A stretch of 64,000 bases of DNA. It comes from Gordoniibacillus chartarius (GTDB lineage: Bacteria; Bacillota; Bacilli; Paenibacillales; NBRC-103111). The position numbers and the translations under genes were made by a program. The notes under the pieces were generated by a model that made no database searches, was not told where the DNA came from, and saw only the letters and a program-made list of their open reading frames with translations. Shown one piece after another: positions 36,501 to 63,791 of the stretch; positions within the stretch are counted from its first letter, which is position 1; each line of letters begins with the position of its first letter. The DNA lies in NCBI RefSeq assembly GCF_042432825.1, contig NZ_JBHLWN010000105.1:62001-126000 (forward strand). The letters run 5' to 3'.

Positions 36501-38244
36501 CGCCGCAGTCGTCCGCAAGGCCGTTCTCCGCCAGCACCAGACAAGCGCCGCTGTCCTCAAGCATGAACCGGATCCGGTCGGCGGGAGCCTCGGGATCGAT
36601 CGGCAAATAAGCGGCGCCAGCCTTCAAGGCGGCAAGCAGGGCAATCGCCATACGCGCCGATCGCCGCGCGATCACCGCCACGACCCGGCCGGAGGCACCA
36701 CGATCCAGAAGCGAACGGGCAAGACGATTCGCCGACTCGTTCAGCTGCCTGTAGGTCAGCTGCTCACTACCCGCAGCGACGGCCGGCAGATCCGGAGTTT
36801 GGCGCACTTGCTCCTCAAACAGAACGTGCACAAGTGCAGCAGGGGCTCCATTGTCCGAGCTTGTTGCGTTGAACCGCCCGATCAGCTCCTGCCGCTCCGC
36901 TTCGGTGACGATCTCCAGCTCCTCGATGCCGACGGCAGGGTTGTCGAGAATTTGCTCGATCAGCGTACGCAGATGGCCTTCCACCCGGCTGACGACGCCG
37001 CTGTCGAACCGATTCGCGTTATAGCTCAGCTTCACGAACAGGTCTTCGCCCGGGGCAACGATCACGTTCAGATCGTAGTTCGTCTGCTCGAAGACGCGTT
37101 CCACCTGTGTCTGGAAGCCGATCGTCTCCTCCGCGCTCTGTCCCTCAACCTCTTTGCCGAGCGGATAATTTTCGAAAATGATAATGTGATCCAGCAGCGC
37201 CTGCTTCAGCTCCGACCGGTTCTGCACTTCATAAAGCGGCAGATAGCTGTGCGCCTCGGTATCGACGGCTGACTGTTGAATCGACTTGGCCAGCTGCGCG
37301 AACGACATGCCGCCGTCCATCCGTACGCGAACAGGCACCGTATTGATGAACAATCCGACCATTTGCTCAATGCCGGGCACTTCGGAAGGACGCCCCGATA
37401 CGACCGAACCGAAGACGACGTCGCCGGTCCGGTTATATTTGGCAAGCAGCACGGCCCACACGCCTTGGAACAAGCTGTTCAGCGTAGCGCCGCAGCCTCT
37501 CGCCATACGGGTCAGCTTCTCGGTCGTCGCCTCGTCGATGACGAATTCGAGCTGCTCCTGACGGTACTCGCCGGACGACGCCGAAGCGCCGTCCTTGCGC
37601 CCCGGCAGCGTCGTCTGCGTATCGAAGCCGGCAAGCGCCGACTCCCAATACGCAAGCGATTGTTCCTTGTTCCGCTTCTCCAGCCATTTTACATAATCCC
37701 CGAAAGGATATATCGTTTGTGCCGAAACCGGCCGATTCGCGCGCAGGTCGGCGTACACCTGGAACAAGCGCTGAATGATGACGCCGAAGCCCCAACCGTC
37801 CATCAGGATATGATGATGGCTCCAAACGAGACGGAACGAACGGTCCTCAAGCTGGAACAGGGCGACCCGCAGCAGCACGTCCTTCGCCAGATGAAAGCCG
37901 CGCTTGCGATTGTCGTCGTTGTACGCATCGATGCGCCGTTCTTGCTCATCGCCCGCCATCTCGCGCAAATCCTCGACATGCAGCTTGACCGGACGCTCGT
38001 GGAATACGACTTGCCGCGGACGCTGCAAATTTTGATGCGCGAACGCCGTCCGCAAAATATCGAACTCCTCGACGACCCGGTTCAAGCTCCGCTCGAACCA
38101 TTCCGGCCGAACGTCTCCGTGCAGCGTCGCCACCATCTGCGTAAAATAGGCGCTCGATTCCGAATCCATTAAGGCGTGAAACAGCATGCCTTCCTGCATG
38201 GGAGTCAGAGGGTATACTTTTTGAATCGCATCCGCTTTTTTCAT
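30508..38244 (-). CDS. NRPS subunit 2: modules 7-8 with terminal epimerase
   Basis: The 2578-residue subunit reads C-A7-T-C-A8-T-E. The N-terminal C domain has HHHILMDGW, the D-accepting form, after the epimerase of subunit 1. Codes: A7 DASSTGEVIK, not assignable, sharing its pattern with A5; A8 DFWNIGMVHK, the classical Thr code. Carrier serines are S1004 and S2050, the latter in GGDSIKAIQ as usual before an epimerase. The E domain (about 2095-2540) has HHLIIDAVSWR and makes D-Thr. Its C-terminal tail (TPSD, then MTMDEMDDIFDLL) is almost the tyrocidine TycA donor docking element, matching subunit 3. It lies 32 bp after subunit 1, with GAGGTGA at its ATG. Confidence 0.94.
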   Translation of the reverse strand: MKKADAIQKVYPLTPMQEGMLFHALMDSESSAYFTQMVATLHGDVRPEWFERSLNRVVEEFDILRTAFAHQNLQRPRQVVFHERPVKLHVEDLREMAGDEQERRIDAYNDDNRKRGFHLAKDVLLRVALFQLEDRSFRLVWSHHHILMDGWGFGVIIQRLFQVYADLRANRPVSAQTIYPFGDYVKWLEKRNKEQSLAYWESALAGFDTQTTLPGRKDGASASSGEYRQEQLEFVIDEATTEKLTRMARGCGATLNSLFQGVWAVLLAKYNRTGDVVFGSVVSGRPSEVPGIEQMVGLFINTVPVRVRMDGGMSFAQLAKSIQQSAVDTEAHSYLPLYEVQNRSELKQALLDHIIIFENYPLGKEVEGQSAEETIGFQTQVERVFEQTNYDLNVIVAPGEDLFVKLSYNANRFDSGVVSRVEGHLRTLIEQILDNPAVGIEELEIVTEAERQELIGRFNATSSDNGAPAALVHVLFEEQVRQTPDLPAVAAGSEQLTYRQLNESANRLARSLLDRGASGRVVAVIARRSARMAIALLAALKAGAAYLPIDPEAPADRIRFMLEDSGACLVLAENGLADDCGVPVIDLGSEQSFAADASELVSNAQPGDLAYIIYTSGTTGKPKGVMIEHRSIANTLLWRRKEYGFGPGDRTLVFLSFAFDAFVSTFFTPLLSGAAVVFAKDEEAKDPIALKRLIAAERITHVSTVPAMFQAILDAITPEEAQTLKVVTLGGESITEGVVAAARDIHPGLELVNEYGPTESSVITTFLRHAEQRESFTIGRPIANTEVWIVGADMRLQPVGAAGELCISGAGLARGYLNRPELTEAAFVPHPYKEGERLYRTGDVARWTADGEIEFVERIDHQVKIRGYRIELGEIEAALRKTASVKEAVVVAIVDGSGSKQLCAYVTGAGERVDEAELRSSLAADLPAYMIPAWFVKLDRLPLTANGKVDRKALPKPEGALAAQREYAAPATLLEAKLQPIWQEVLQVDAVGATDHFFELGGHSLRAMTLVTRLQKELQIDVSLKVLFDRPTIRDIARYIEGEPEEAGGFASIEPAEPRDTYPLSSGQRRMFVISRFENAGTAYNMPDAMLLEGPLDIERLGDALRKLIERHEPLRTSFELLGEEPVQRIHPTAELELELMEAADESGAERLIGEFIRPFDLGRAPLVRAGLVRLGEQKHVLLIDLHHIIADGVSIGVLIRDMAAIYAGEPLPELRIQYKDYAVWQAGADYAERLKEQEAYWLGLYADGVPAVDMPTDYPRPMVRSFEGARHEFTADAQLASQLRKLAAEQGATLFMLLFAAYNVLLSKYTGQEDFVVGTPIAGRSHDDVRDMAGMFVGTLALRSQPQPELAFRDYLAAVKQHCLDAFGRQDYPFEELVQKLGLARDMSRNPMFDTMFLMQNMEKAELSLDALKLSAFPQNNNIAKFDLTFGVIERDDGFLFSIEYATALYGAETAERLGRHYVQLLQAIAAAPERRLAELDMLDETEKSMLLSGYNDTKAGFPQDETIVSLFERQSELMPDRIAVSFDAVRLTYRELNERANVLAHKLREQAGVGRDDLVALLLDRSADIVVAMLAVLKAGGAYVPIDPAYPEDRIRFTLEDSAPKALLTASEHTGLAGGSGGVVLELDNPALFQGDTSNPAHVNEPNDLAYIIFTSGTTGRPKGVMITHRNVVRLLVNDRLQFDFNEGDVWTLFHSYCFDFSVWEMYGALLYGGQVVVVPRHVAQNPQDFADLLRREKVTVLNQTPTAFYALIHEEMQRQDSELAVRYVIFGGEALNPVMLKPYRGKYPQTKLINMYGITETTVHVTYKEITELEIETNVSNIGKPIPTLTCYIFDARGQLVPVGVTGELYVGGDGVARGYLNREELTAARFVQNPYNPEERLYRSGDLARRMASGEMEYLGRIDHQVKIRGHRIELGEIETVLLSHDRIRETTVIARDDAGGGKSLCAYFVAESELTVQELREFARGSLPDYMVPAHFVQLERIPLTSNGKIDRKALPEPTVGVATGAAYVAPQSIREQLLSDIWQEVLGAAQVGAEDNFFALGGDSIKAIQVAARLAAHGLKLEMKELFQYPTVGELAPRLKAASRSIDQAPVNGEAILTPIQHWFFEQRFTEAHHWNQSVMLYSPQPMKAEAVRAAFDAIVRHHDALRFVFRTGPDGAVTAYNRGPDDGTSYAYDFINLTGEADDRLALTRHAQKRQSSIDLAEGPLFVTVHYRTSGGDHLLMIAHHLIIDAVSWRVILEDLETAYGQAAAGERVALPLKSDSFVYWSQQLQNYASSPLLLREADYWRELESLGAKPLPRDGGQEGRGRFTDLRKAQFELSEAETELLLKQAGRAYNTEINDLLLTSLGLAVQEWAGLDHVCINLESHGREQIAEALDISRTVGWFTSQYPVVLDMTAFRQAEGGSEAALSRQIKETKEQLRAVPNKGIGYDILKYLTPAELKPAGLRFDLKPDICFNYLGQIDGDVTNPTFGMSDYNNGSPVSPEAENSYAWNVSGIVEDGRLLMTCDYNSLEFTQPSLERFMSVYRSKLEQVIAHCTGRGDAELTPSDISSKGMTMDEMDDIFDLLEEKLN
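30600..31950 (-). other. Epimerization domain of module 8 (D-Thr)
   Basis: The domain begins at GEAILTPIQHWFF and contains HHLIIDAVSWR, EINDLLLTSL, VGWFTSQYPV and CFNYLGQ, the expected epimerase series. The Gly of HHxxxDG is Ala, a mild change that need not abolish activity. It acts on the Thr loaded by A8. Confidence 0.85.
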
Positions 38245-38276
38245 CGTTCACCTCGCGCGAAGTTGGCCTTGATTAT

Positions 38277-58616
<20,340 letters not shown>

Positions 58617-58653
58617 CAGTTTCCCTCCACCATAGTCTCTCTTAGTCAGGCTT

Positions 58654-59625
58654 TCAGTCGAGCAGTTGTCCTATTCCTTTGGCGACAGCCTGCCGGGCGT
58701 ACATGCTGCCGATTGCGATATCGAACGAAGCCATGCCCATCGGATTGAACATAATCGGCGCATCGGCATCATATTGGCGCATGCAATCGCCGATCACGAC
58801 GTCGACGATCGACTTCGTCTGTTCCTTCTGCAAGCCGGCTTGCAGATGCATCATTTCGATGTCCGTCTTTTCCCGGCACACTTCTTCCCAATCATCGACG
58901 ATAATGGAACGCTGCACGAACGGATATATCGCCTCTGCTTCGTAGTCGCGCAGGGAGACGTTAAGCTGCAAAGAGCCCGGTTTCGGCGCTTCGTTAATAT
59001 AAGGCTTGGAAGAAACCGTACACGTAATGAAAATGTCGGCGTCGGCATAAGCCTCCTGCCACGTCTGAACGGCACGTACGCGCTCTTTGTCCTGAAGGTC
59101 CGCAGCAGCGACGTCGATGCCCCGAATGTCGAACAGCACCATTTCGCTCAGCTTGCTGCCGAGCACCGCCTGGCACATCTTCGCATGATATTGCCCGATC
59201 GGTCCAAAGCCGATAATGCCGACTTTGTACGAAGCTCTCGGTCTTGCCGCAACAAAATGCTTGATCATGAGTCCGCTGACCGAAGCGGTGCGGATGACGC
59301 TGAGCAATGCCGTATTGAGTACTCCGACCGGCTGTCCGGTTTCGACATCGTTAAGAATCATGACCGAGCTTGCCCGTGGCAGGCCGCGGTCGATGTTTTT
59401 CGGAAAGCTGGCAATCCACTTGATGCCGGCCGATTGAATATCGCCGCCGACGTAAGCCGGCATCGCAATAATCCGATTCGTCTTGTCTTTATAACGCAAA
59501 TACGGCTTTACCGGCTGTGCATAATCTTCCTCCGCCAAGCACCGTACGGCCGTCCCGATCGTCGCGATCGTATCGTTCCACTCTACACCCAGCTGTTTCA
59601 CATGAGTTTCGTTTAGATATAACAT
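58654..59625 (-). CDS. sbnB: SbnB-like N-(2-amino-2-carboxyethyl)-L-glutamate dehydrogenase
   Basis: The 323-residue protein belongs to the ornithine cyclodeaminase/mu-crystallin family, with the NAD-binding motif GIIGFGPIGQYH (136-147) and a conserved front half (IKWIASFPKN, 68-77). In the staphyloferrin B pathway SbnB oxidatively splits N-(2-amino-2-carboxyethyl)-L-glutamate to L-2,3-diaminopropionate and 2-oxoglutarate. It follows the SbnA homologue by 15 bp with an AAGGAGA site 7 bases before its ATG, and precedes the starter NRPS by 37 bp. The pairing with SbnA is what separates it from plain ornithine cyclodeaminase. It most likely supplies Dap for modules 1 and perhaps 2. Confidence 0.87.
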   Translation of the reverse strand: MLYLNETHVKQLGVEWNDTIATIGTAVRCLAEEDYAQPVKPYLRYKDKTNRIIAMPAYVGGDIQSAGIKWIASFPKNIDRGLPRASSVMILNDVETGQPVGVLNTALLSVIRTASVSGLMIKHFVAARPRASYKVGIIGFGPIGQYHAKMCQAVLGSKLSEMVLFDIRGIDVAAADLQDKERVRAVQTWQEAYADADIFITCTVSSKPYINEAPKPGSLQLNVSLRDYEAEAIYPFVQRSIIVDDWEEVCREKTDIEMMHLQAGLQKEQTKSIVDVVIGDCMRQYDADAPIMFNPMGMASFDIAIGSMYARQAVAKGIGQLLD

Positions 59626-59640
59626 CTTCAGCTCTCCTTT

Positions 59641-60612
59641 TTAGATCAGCTCTAGAGTTTTCTTCGGTTCAACGAAAGACATATACCAATCCGGATTATA
59701 GATGGTGCTGTAATATCGTTCGCCCCGGTCCGGGAATACCATGACGACATTCGGCTCCCCGGTCACCCTGCGGCCGCTGAAATATTGTTTAACCGCACTG
59801 TACACCGAACCGGATGAGCCTCCGGCGTAAATCAATTCGTTCTGCAGCAGCTCATGGCACGATAAGATCGTGGACGCTTCGTCGACCAGAATGACTTCGT
59901 CGATCTTTGCCGTCTTCAAAATGTCCGGGGTCATGCTGGAGCCGATTCCCGGGATATGACGCTTCTGCGGTTTGCCGCCGAAGATGACCGAGCCGACCAT
60001 ATCGACCGCAATGACTTTACAGTTCGGAAACTGCTCTTTCACCCGGCGCGACGTACCCGATATCGTCCCCCCCGAGCTGACGCCCATAAACAAGTAATCG
60101 ATTCGGTCAAAATGGCTGCACAGCTCTGCCGCAAGCGTATGGTAATATGCCGCCGCATTAAGGGGGTTCCCGTATTGATTAATCCAATACGAATTCACGA
60201 TCGATTGCTTGAGCTCTTTGACCTTCTCGATTCTCGTCAGCAAATACCCGCCGCTTGCGTCCGGAATCGTAACCTTAATCATCTTCGCGCTGAGCCGCTC
60301 GATGATCATCTCGTTCTCCGGCGAAATGTTCGGATCGACAACGCAGTAGAACGGCAAGCCGAGATGCTTGCAGTAGGAAGACAGAGCGACGCCGAAATTA
60401 CCTGAGGACGATTCAATGATAACCGTCTCTTGATTAATCTCGCCGCTCTCGAGCAAGGTTCGCAGCATGTAGGATGCTGCCCGGTCCTTCACGCTGCCGG
60501 TCGGATTGTACGACTCCATCTTTGCGTAGAGCCGGATATGATCAAGGTCCGTAGGCTCCAGCTTCACGACAGGCGTATTGCCGACGTTATCCAATATCGA
60601 TCGTTTCTCCAT
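59641..60612 (-). CDS. sbnA: SbnA-like N-(2-amino-2-carboxyethyl)-L-glutamate synthase
   Basis: The 323-residue protein is a PLP enzyme of the cysteine-synthase fold. The PLP lysine is K42 in NPTGSVKDRAA, the substrate-binding loop is ESSSGNFG (68-75), and the phosphate-binding loop is GVSSGGTISG (about 177-186). SbnA condenses O-phospho-L-serine with L-glutamate, the first step to 2,3-diaminopropionate. The immediate SbnB neighbour and NRPS context favour this over cysteine synthesis, although the fold alone would not. It lies 35 bp after the free-standing A-domain gene. No signs of damage. Confidence 0.87.
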   Translation of the reverse strand: MEKRSILDNVGNTPVVKLEPTDLDHIRLYAKMESYNPTGSVKDRAASYMLRTLLESGEINQETVIIESSSGNFGVALSSYCKHLGLPFYCVVDPNISPENEMIIERLSAKMIKVTIPDASGGYLLTRIEKVKELKQSIVNSYWINQYGNPLNAAAYYHTLAAELCSHFDRIDYLFMGVSSGGTISGTSRRVKEQFPNCKVIAVDMVGSVIFGGKPQKRHIPGIGSSMTPDILKTAKIDEVILVDEASTILSCHELLQNELIYAGGSSGSVYSAVKQYFSGRRVTGEPNVVMVFPDRGERYYSTIYNPDWYMSFVEPKKTLELI

Positions 60613-60647
60613 CCTTGCTTCCCTCGATTCTTCCCTCGAATTTTCGC

Positions 60648-62816
60648 TTAGACGAGCTCCAACACCGAGCCCGGCTTCGACAACGCCTTCCGGTCGACTT
60701 TACCGTTCGGCGTAACCGGCATCTTGGCCAGCTGGATGATTTGAGCCGGGACCATATAGTAAGGCAGCAGCTGGGTAACATGGGCTTTGACGCTTGCCGG
60801 ATCAAGGCCTATTCGGCCGACGATATATGCGCACAAATATTTGGCGCCGATCTCATCCTCCAGATCGAGCACGATCGCCTCATTCACATCCGGATGCTCG
60901 ACCAGCTTGTTCTCGATTTCTCCGAGCTCGACACGGAATCCGCGAATTTTCACCTGGTGGTCCTTCCGGCCGAAAAACTCAATCGTCCCGTCAGGCAGCC
61001 AGCGTCCCAGGTCTCCCGTCTTATACAGACGGCGATTCGGCTGCTCCGAGAACGGATCGTTCATGAATACCGCTTCCGTCCGCGACGGATCGTTCAAATA
61101 TCCGCGTCCGACGCCGATGCCGGACACGCAAATCTCGCCCTTCACCCCGGGAGGGCATAAACGCATCTGTTTGTCGACGATGTAAATGTGGAAGTTGTGA
61201 ACCGGCTTACCGACCGGTATCGTATCCAGCTCGGGAACTTCATGCATGATGTGATGCGTAATATCATCCGAGCACTCGGTCGGTCCGTACGCATTGACGA
61301 CAGGAATGGACGGATACAGATCGAACCAGCGCTTGACGACGTTGCGCTTGAGCGCTTCTCCGGTAACGACCAGCACCTCGAGATCCGGGAATTCCCGGAA
61401 GTCCGACTCCAGGAACTCCAGCATGACCGACAGGTAGGATGGAACGACCTCCAGCACCGTCACTTCGTCCTCAATCACCGCATCGATCAGCGAGTCCGGA
61501 TCCGCAGCCAAGTCGTTCGGATAAATCGCCGTCGTACCGCCCGCCGCCAGTGCCGCAAAAAACTGCCAGACGGAAATGTCGAAGCAGTGCGAAGCATTTT
61601 GCACGACGACACTGTCCGGTGTTATGCGCAGATCGTTAATTTTTGCATACAGATGGTTCATCATCCCGATGTGCTCGACCATGGCGCCTTTCGGCTTGCC
61701 GGTTGAACCGGATGTGTAGATGACATAAGAAAGCTGATGAAGATCGATATGAACGTTCGGATTGTGTTCGCTGCAGCCGTACAGCTCAGCCTGCAATTCA
61801 TCCAAATTCGCTGCCGGGCAAGCAAGCTCGGTTGCCGGCGAGCCCAGCGATTCCAAGATGCCGGAGTCGGTCAGCACCATCACGCAGCCGGAATCCGCAA
61901 CGATGCTCTTGATCCTTTCCGGCGGGTAGGCCGGATCGAGCGGCACGTAAGCTGCGCCGGCCTTCCAGACGGCAAGGATGCACTCCGCCATCCGTGGCTG
62001 ACGATGCATCAGGATCGCCACCAGCTGCTCGCTGCCGACGCCTCTGCCGATCAGCCAATGGGCGATCCGGTTCGCATTCCGGTTTACCTCATCGTATGTA
62101 AGACGGATGCCGTCGCACGTGATCGCGACCTCATCCGGACGAAGCGCCGCCTGCTCTTCGAACAAATGATGGATCGAGCGCTCCTTGTCGAATTCGAACA
62201 CGGCTTGGTTGTAGCCGTTCAATTGGCGCCGTTCGTCTGCCGTCAAGATGTCGATGCCGCTTAAATCCGTATCCGGGTTTCCGGCCACCGCCTCGAGCAC
62301 AACGCCGAAATGTCCCGCAATCCGCTGAACAACACTTTGTTCATACACCGATGCGTCGTAAAGCAGCTTAATCATCCACTGCTCTTGTACGGCGGTTGTC
62401 ACAATATGAAAATCGCAAGGAGAACGCTCCAAGGTCCGTTCGGTGTCCGCCATGCCACTCCCTTGCACGGACGCCTGACGGAACTGATCCTGAATCATAT
62501 GCAGCAGTGTGCCGAAAGTTGCCGATTCGTTCACGGAGATGTGCATGGCAATCGGGTTAGGAAAAGCCGGTCCCCATACGAGAGACTCGAAAGAGACCTC
62601 CTCGGCGTCCTCATATCGGGATAGCAGCAAGCTCCAAACTGCGTGAATCACCGTATCCACGGAATAAGACTCTTGAGCTGGCCATTCGTTCAAACGGCGG
62701 CTGACAGATGCCTCAATCGAGAATTCAACTTCCTCGAACGAACGCTCTCCTACGGAATGCTTCCAGTACGTTTCCTTGTTCAGCAGCGACGAATGCAGCA
62801 TAGACTTCTGTATCAT
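60648..62816 (-). CDS. Free-standing adenylation protein with a half-C domain and no carrier
   Basis: The 722-residue protein starts with about 190 residues resembling the C-terminal lobe of a condensation domain (NKETYWKHSVG onward, no HHxxxDG), followed by a full A domain and a stop just after A10 (PVTPNGKVDRKAL). No carrier domain follows. All ATP motifs are intact: YTSGSTGKPKG, NAYGPTE, YKTGDLGRWLPDG, GRKDHQVKIRG. The code reads DIWEVTADDK, one conservative change from A1 of the starter subunit. Glu and Asp in the pocket suit a basic substrate such as Dap, which the next two genes make. It can only work by loading a carrier on another protein, most simply that of module 2. ATG 62816 is chosen for a GGAGGA site 7 bases upstream; the frame stays open to 63014. 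Confidence 0.85.
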   Translation of the reverse strand: MIQKSMLHSSLLNKETYWKHSVGERSFEEVEFSIEASVSRRLNEWPAQESYSVDTVIHAVWSLLLSRYEDAEEVSFESLVWGPAFPNPIAMHISVNESATFGTLLHMIQDQFRQASVQGSGMADTERTLERSPCDFHIVTTAVQEQWMIKLLYDASVYEQSVVQRIAGHFGVVLEAVAGNPDTDLSGIDILTADERRQLNGYNQAVFEFDKERSIHHLFEEQAALRPDEVAITCDGIRLTYDEVNRNANRIAHWLIGRGVGSEQLVAILMHRQPRMAECILAVWKAGAAYVPLDPAYPPERIKSIVADSGCVMVLTDSGILESLGSPATELACPAANLDELQAELYGCSEHNPNVHIDLHQLSYVIYTSGSTGKPKGAMVEHIGMMNHLYAKINDLRITPDSVVVQNASHCFDISVWQFFAALAAGGTTAIYPNDLAADPDSLIDAVIEDEVTVLEVVPSYLSVMLEFLESDFREFPDLEVLVVTGEALKRNVVKRWFDLYPSIPVVNAYGPTECSDDITHHIMHEVPELDTIPVGKPVHNFHIYIVDKQMRLCPPGVKGEICVSGIGVGRGYLNDPSRTEAVFMNDPFSEQPNRRLYKTGDLGRWLPDGTIEFFGRKDHQVKIRGFRVELGEIENKLVEHPDVNEAIVLDLEDEIGAKYLCAYIVGRIGLDPASVKAHVTQLLPYYMVPAQIIQLAKMPVTPNGKVDRKALSKPGSVLELV
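62250..62816 (-). other. Half condensation domain on the free-standing A protein
   Basis: The first ~190 residues begin at the mid-domain YW motif (KETYWKHSV), keep the weak pattern of the C-domain second lobe, and end at the SGIDILTADERRQL junction. There is no HHxxxDG. The same truncated design begins NRPS subunit 4, hinting at a docking use. Confidence 0.6.
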
Positions 62817-62823
62817 CAAACGA

Positions 62824-62829
62824 TCCTCC
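62824..62829 (-). promoter_or_regulatory. Ribosome binding site deciding the start of the free-standing A gene
   Basis: GGAGGA on the minus strand, 7 bases before the ATG at 62814-62816. It rules against the longer open frame to 63014. Confidence 0.7.
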
Positions 62830-62954
62830 ACTACGACAATTTTTTGGTTCCGGACAAGCTTACGGTATTGTTGTGCAGTTCTGGGAAGTAAAATGCGAAA
62901 GGTGATGAAGCTTGAGGTTGGCATGCAGGAGCATAAGCTGCGCGATGGTGACGC

Positions 62955-62978
62955 CAATATTACATTCGGAAAATATTG
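62955..62978. repeat. Inverted repeat CAATATT / AATATTG near the first gene
   Basis: Seven-base arms at 62955-62961 and 62972-62978 with a 10-base spacer. Located about 140 bases before the ATG of the first gene; may be an operator or chance in AT-rich DNA. Confidence 0.35.
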
Positions 62979-63003
62979 ACATATTTCCATAAAAAAGATG
63001 ATA

Positions 63004-63018
63004 TCCATTGCCAATGGA
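63004..63018. promoter_or_regulatory. 15-bp palindrome TCCATTGCCAATGGA
   Basis: A perfect dyad with a single central base (63011). A second copy of its right arm, inverted as TTTCCAT, lies at 62984-62990, pairing with ATGGAAA at 63014-63020. Position upstream of the operon start suits a regulator binding site. The regulator is unknown. Confidence 0.45.
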
Positions 63019-63059
63019 AATTCGTTGTCGAATACTCGCGAAAATGGCGTATGTTCATG

Positions 63060-63123
63060 AGAATGAGAACAACGGGACTTGGCCCGCGAGCCACCGACCA
63101 GCGCCGAAATCGAATCTCATTCT
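63060..63123. repeat. 9-bp inverted pair AGAATGAGA / TCTCATTCT around a GC-rich loop
   Basis: Arms at 63060-63068 and 63115-63123. The left flank TGAGAATGAGAAC loosely recalls Fur-box hexamers, but the match to a full Fur box is poor. The GC-rich loop contains a short TGGC/GCCA stem. Confidence 0.35.
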
Positions 63124-63413
63124 AAGGTAACTGCTAAACTTTAACGCAATGTTATCGCATTTTAAAATAATTGCAGAGGATATTATTAAGATATTTTGTA
63201 TGAATTGTAAATTTATTTCACGGATTTTCAAGTTAACAAATTCTTAAACGCCTTAACTGTCCCACCCCCGATTTATGTCGGTACAGATGGTATCACACAA
63301 ACGAAGATGCGGAAAGACACCCATGAAAAAATATACAAAAAGTACCAGATAAGTGGATTTTGGTAATTTCGTCTATAGGACGGCAGCACCATAATTTCCG
63401 TAATCTGGATTAC

Positions 63414-63446
63414 AAAAAAGACAGACAACAGTAGACGGCTGTCTTC
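63414..63446 (-). terminator. Rho-independent terminator-like hairpin on the minus strand
   Basis: On the minus strand AAGACAG (63445-63439) and CTGTCTT (63424-63418) form a 7-bp stem, extendable by a G-T pair, with a 14-base loop, followed by a run of six T (down to 63414). It would stop transcripts entering from the right and so insulate the NRPS locus. Confidence 0.55.
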
Positions 63447-63501
63447 CGCGTTACCCCTCATAGGACTGATTATCGGTTGCACAAAGTGTAAATTGTGTTA
63501 A

Positions 63502-63515
63502 ATGTAAATTTACAT
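63502..63515. promoter_or_regulatory. Perfect 14-bp palindrome ATGTAAATTTACAT
   Basis: A perfect dyad. The TGTAAATT half also occurs 16 bases to the left (63487-63494) as a direct repeat, so the site may bind more than one protein unit. No gene assignment is possible. Confidence 0.4.
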
Positions 63516-63791
63516 AAATCGTCTTATTGATCAACCACCCGCCGAAATTGCCGATAAACACGAATCAATCGGATGGACAGTTCGTGGAAAAAAACATTTT
63601 TGCGCGTTGGTCACTTATTCGCAGAATTCTTTCCGTCGTTCAAGAAAGCGGTTCGCCTCGGACCCGCGATCCGCAGCTACAGCTGGAGCTTCTCTGACCT
63701 TCTTCATGGTATCGTCCTGCTGCGTATGAAGCATGATGACTAGATGGAATTTCTCTGCTTATTTTCCCCCGAAGCCCGGTTTTCTGATCTA

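Noticed and set aside
62817..63014. N-terminal extension of the free-standing A protein
   Set aside because: The frame is open, but the sequence is hydrophobic/Cys-rich with no family match, and the GGAGGA site fixes the start at 62816.
63041..63125. Short reading frames near the operon start considered as a TOMM precursor (about 21 to 24 residues on either strand)
   Set aside because: No ribosome binding site, no Cys and few Ser/Thr, and no leader-like helix.
63273..63482. 69-residue minus-strand open frame
   Set aside because: It spans the terminator-like hairpin, has no ribosome binding site, and its hydrophobic composition follows from AT-rich DNA.
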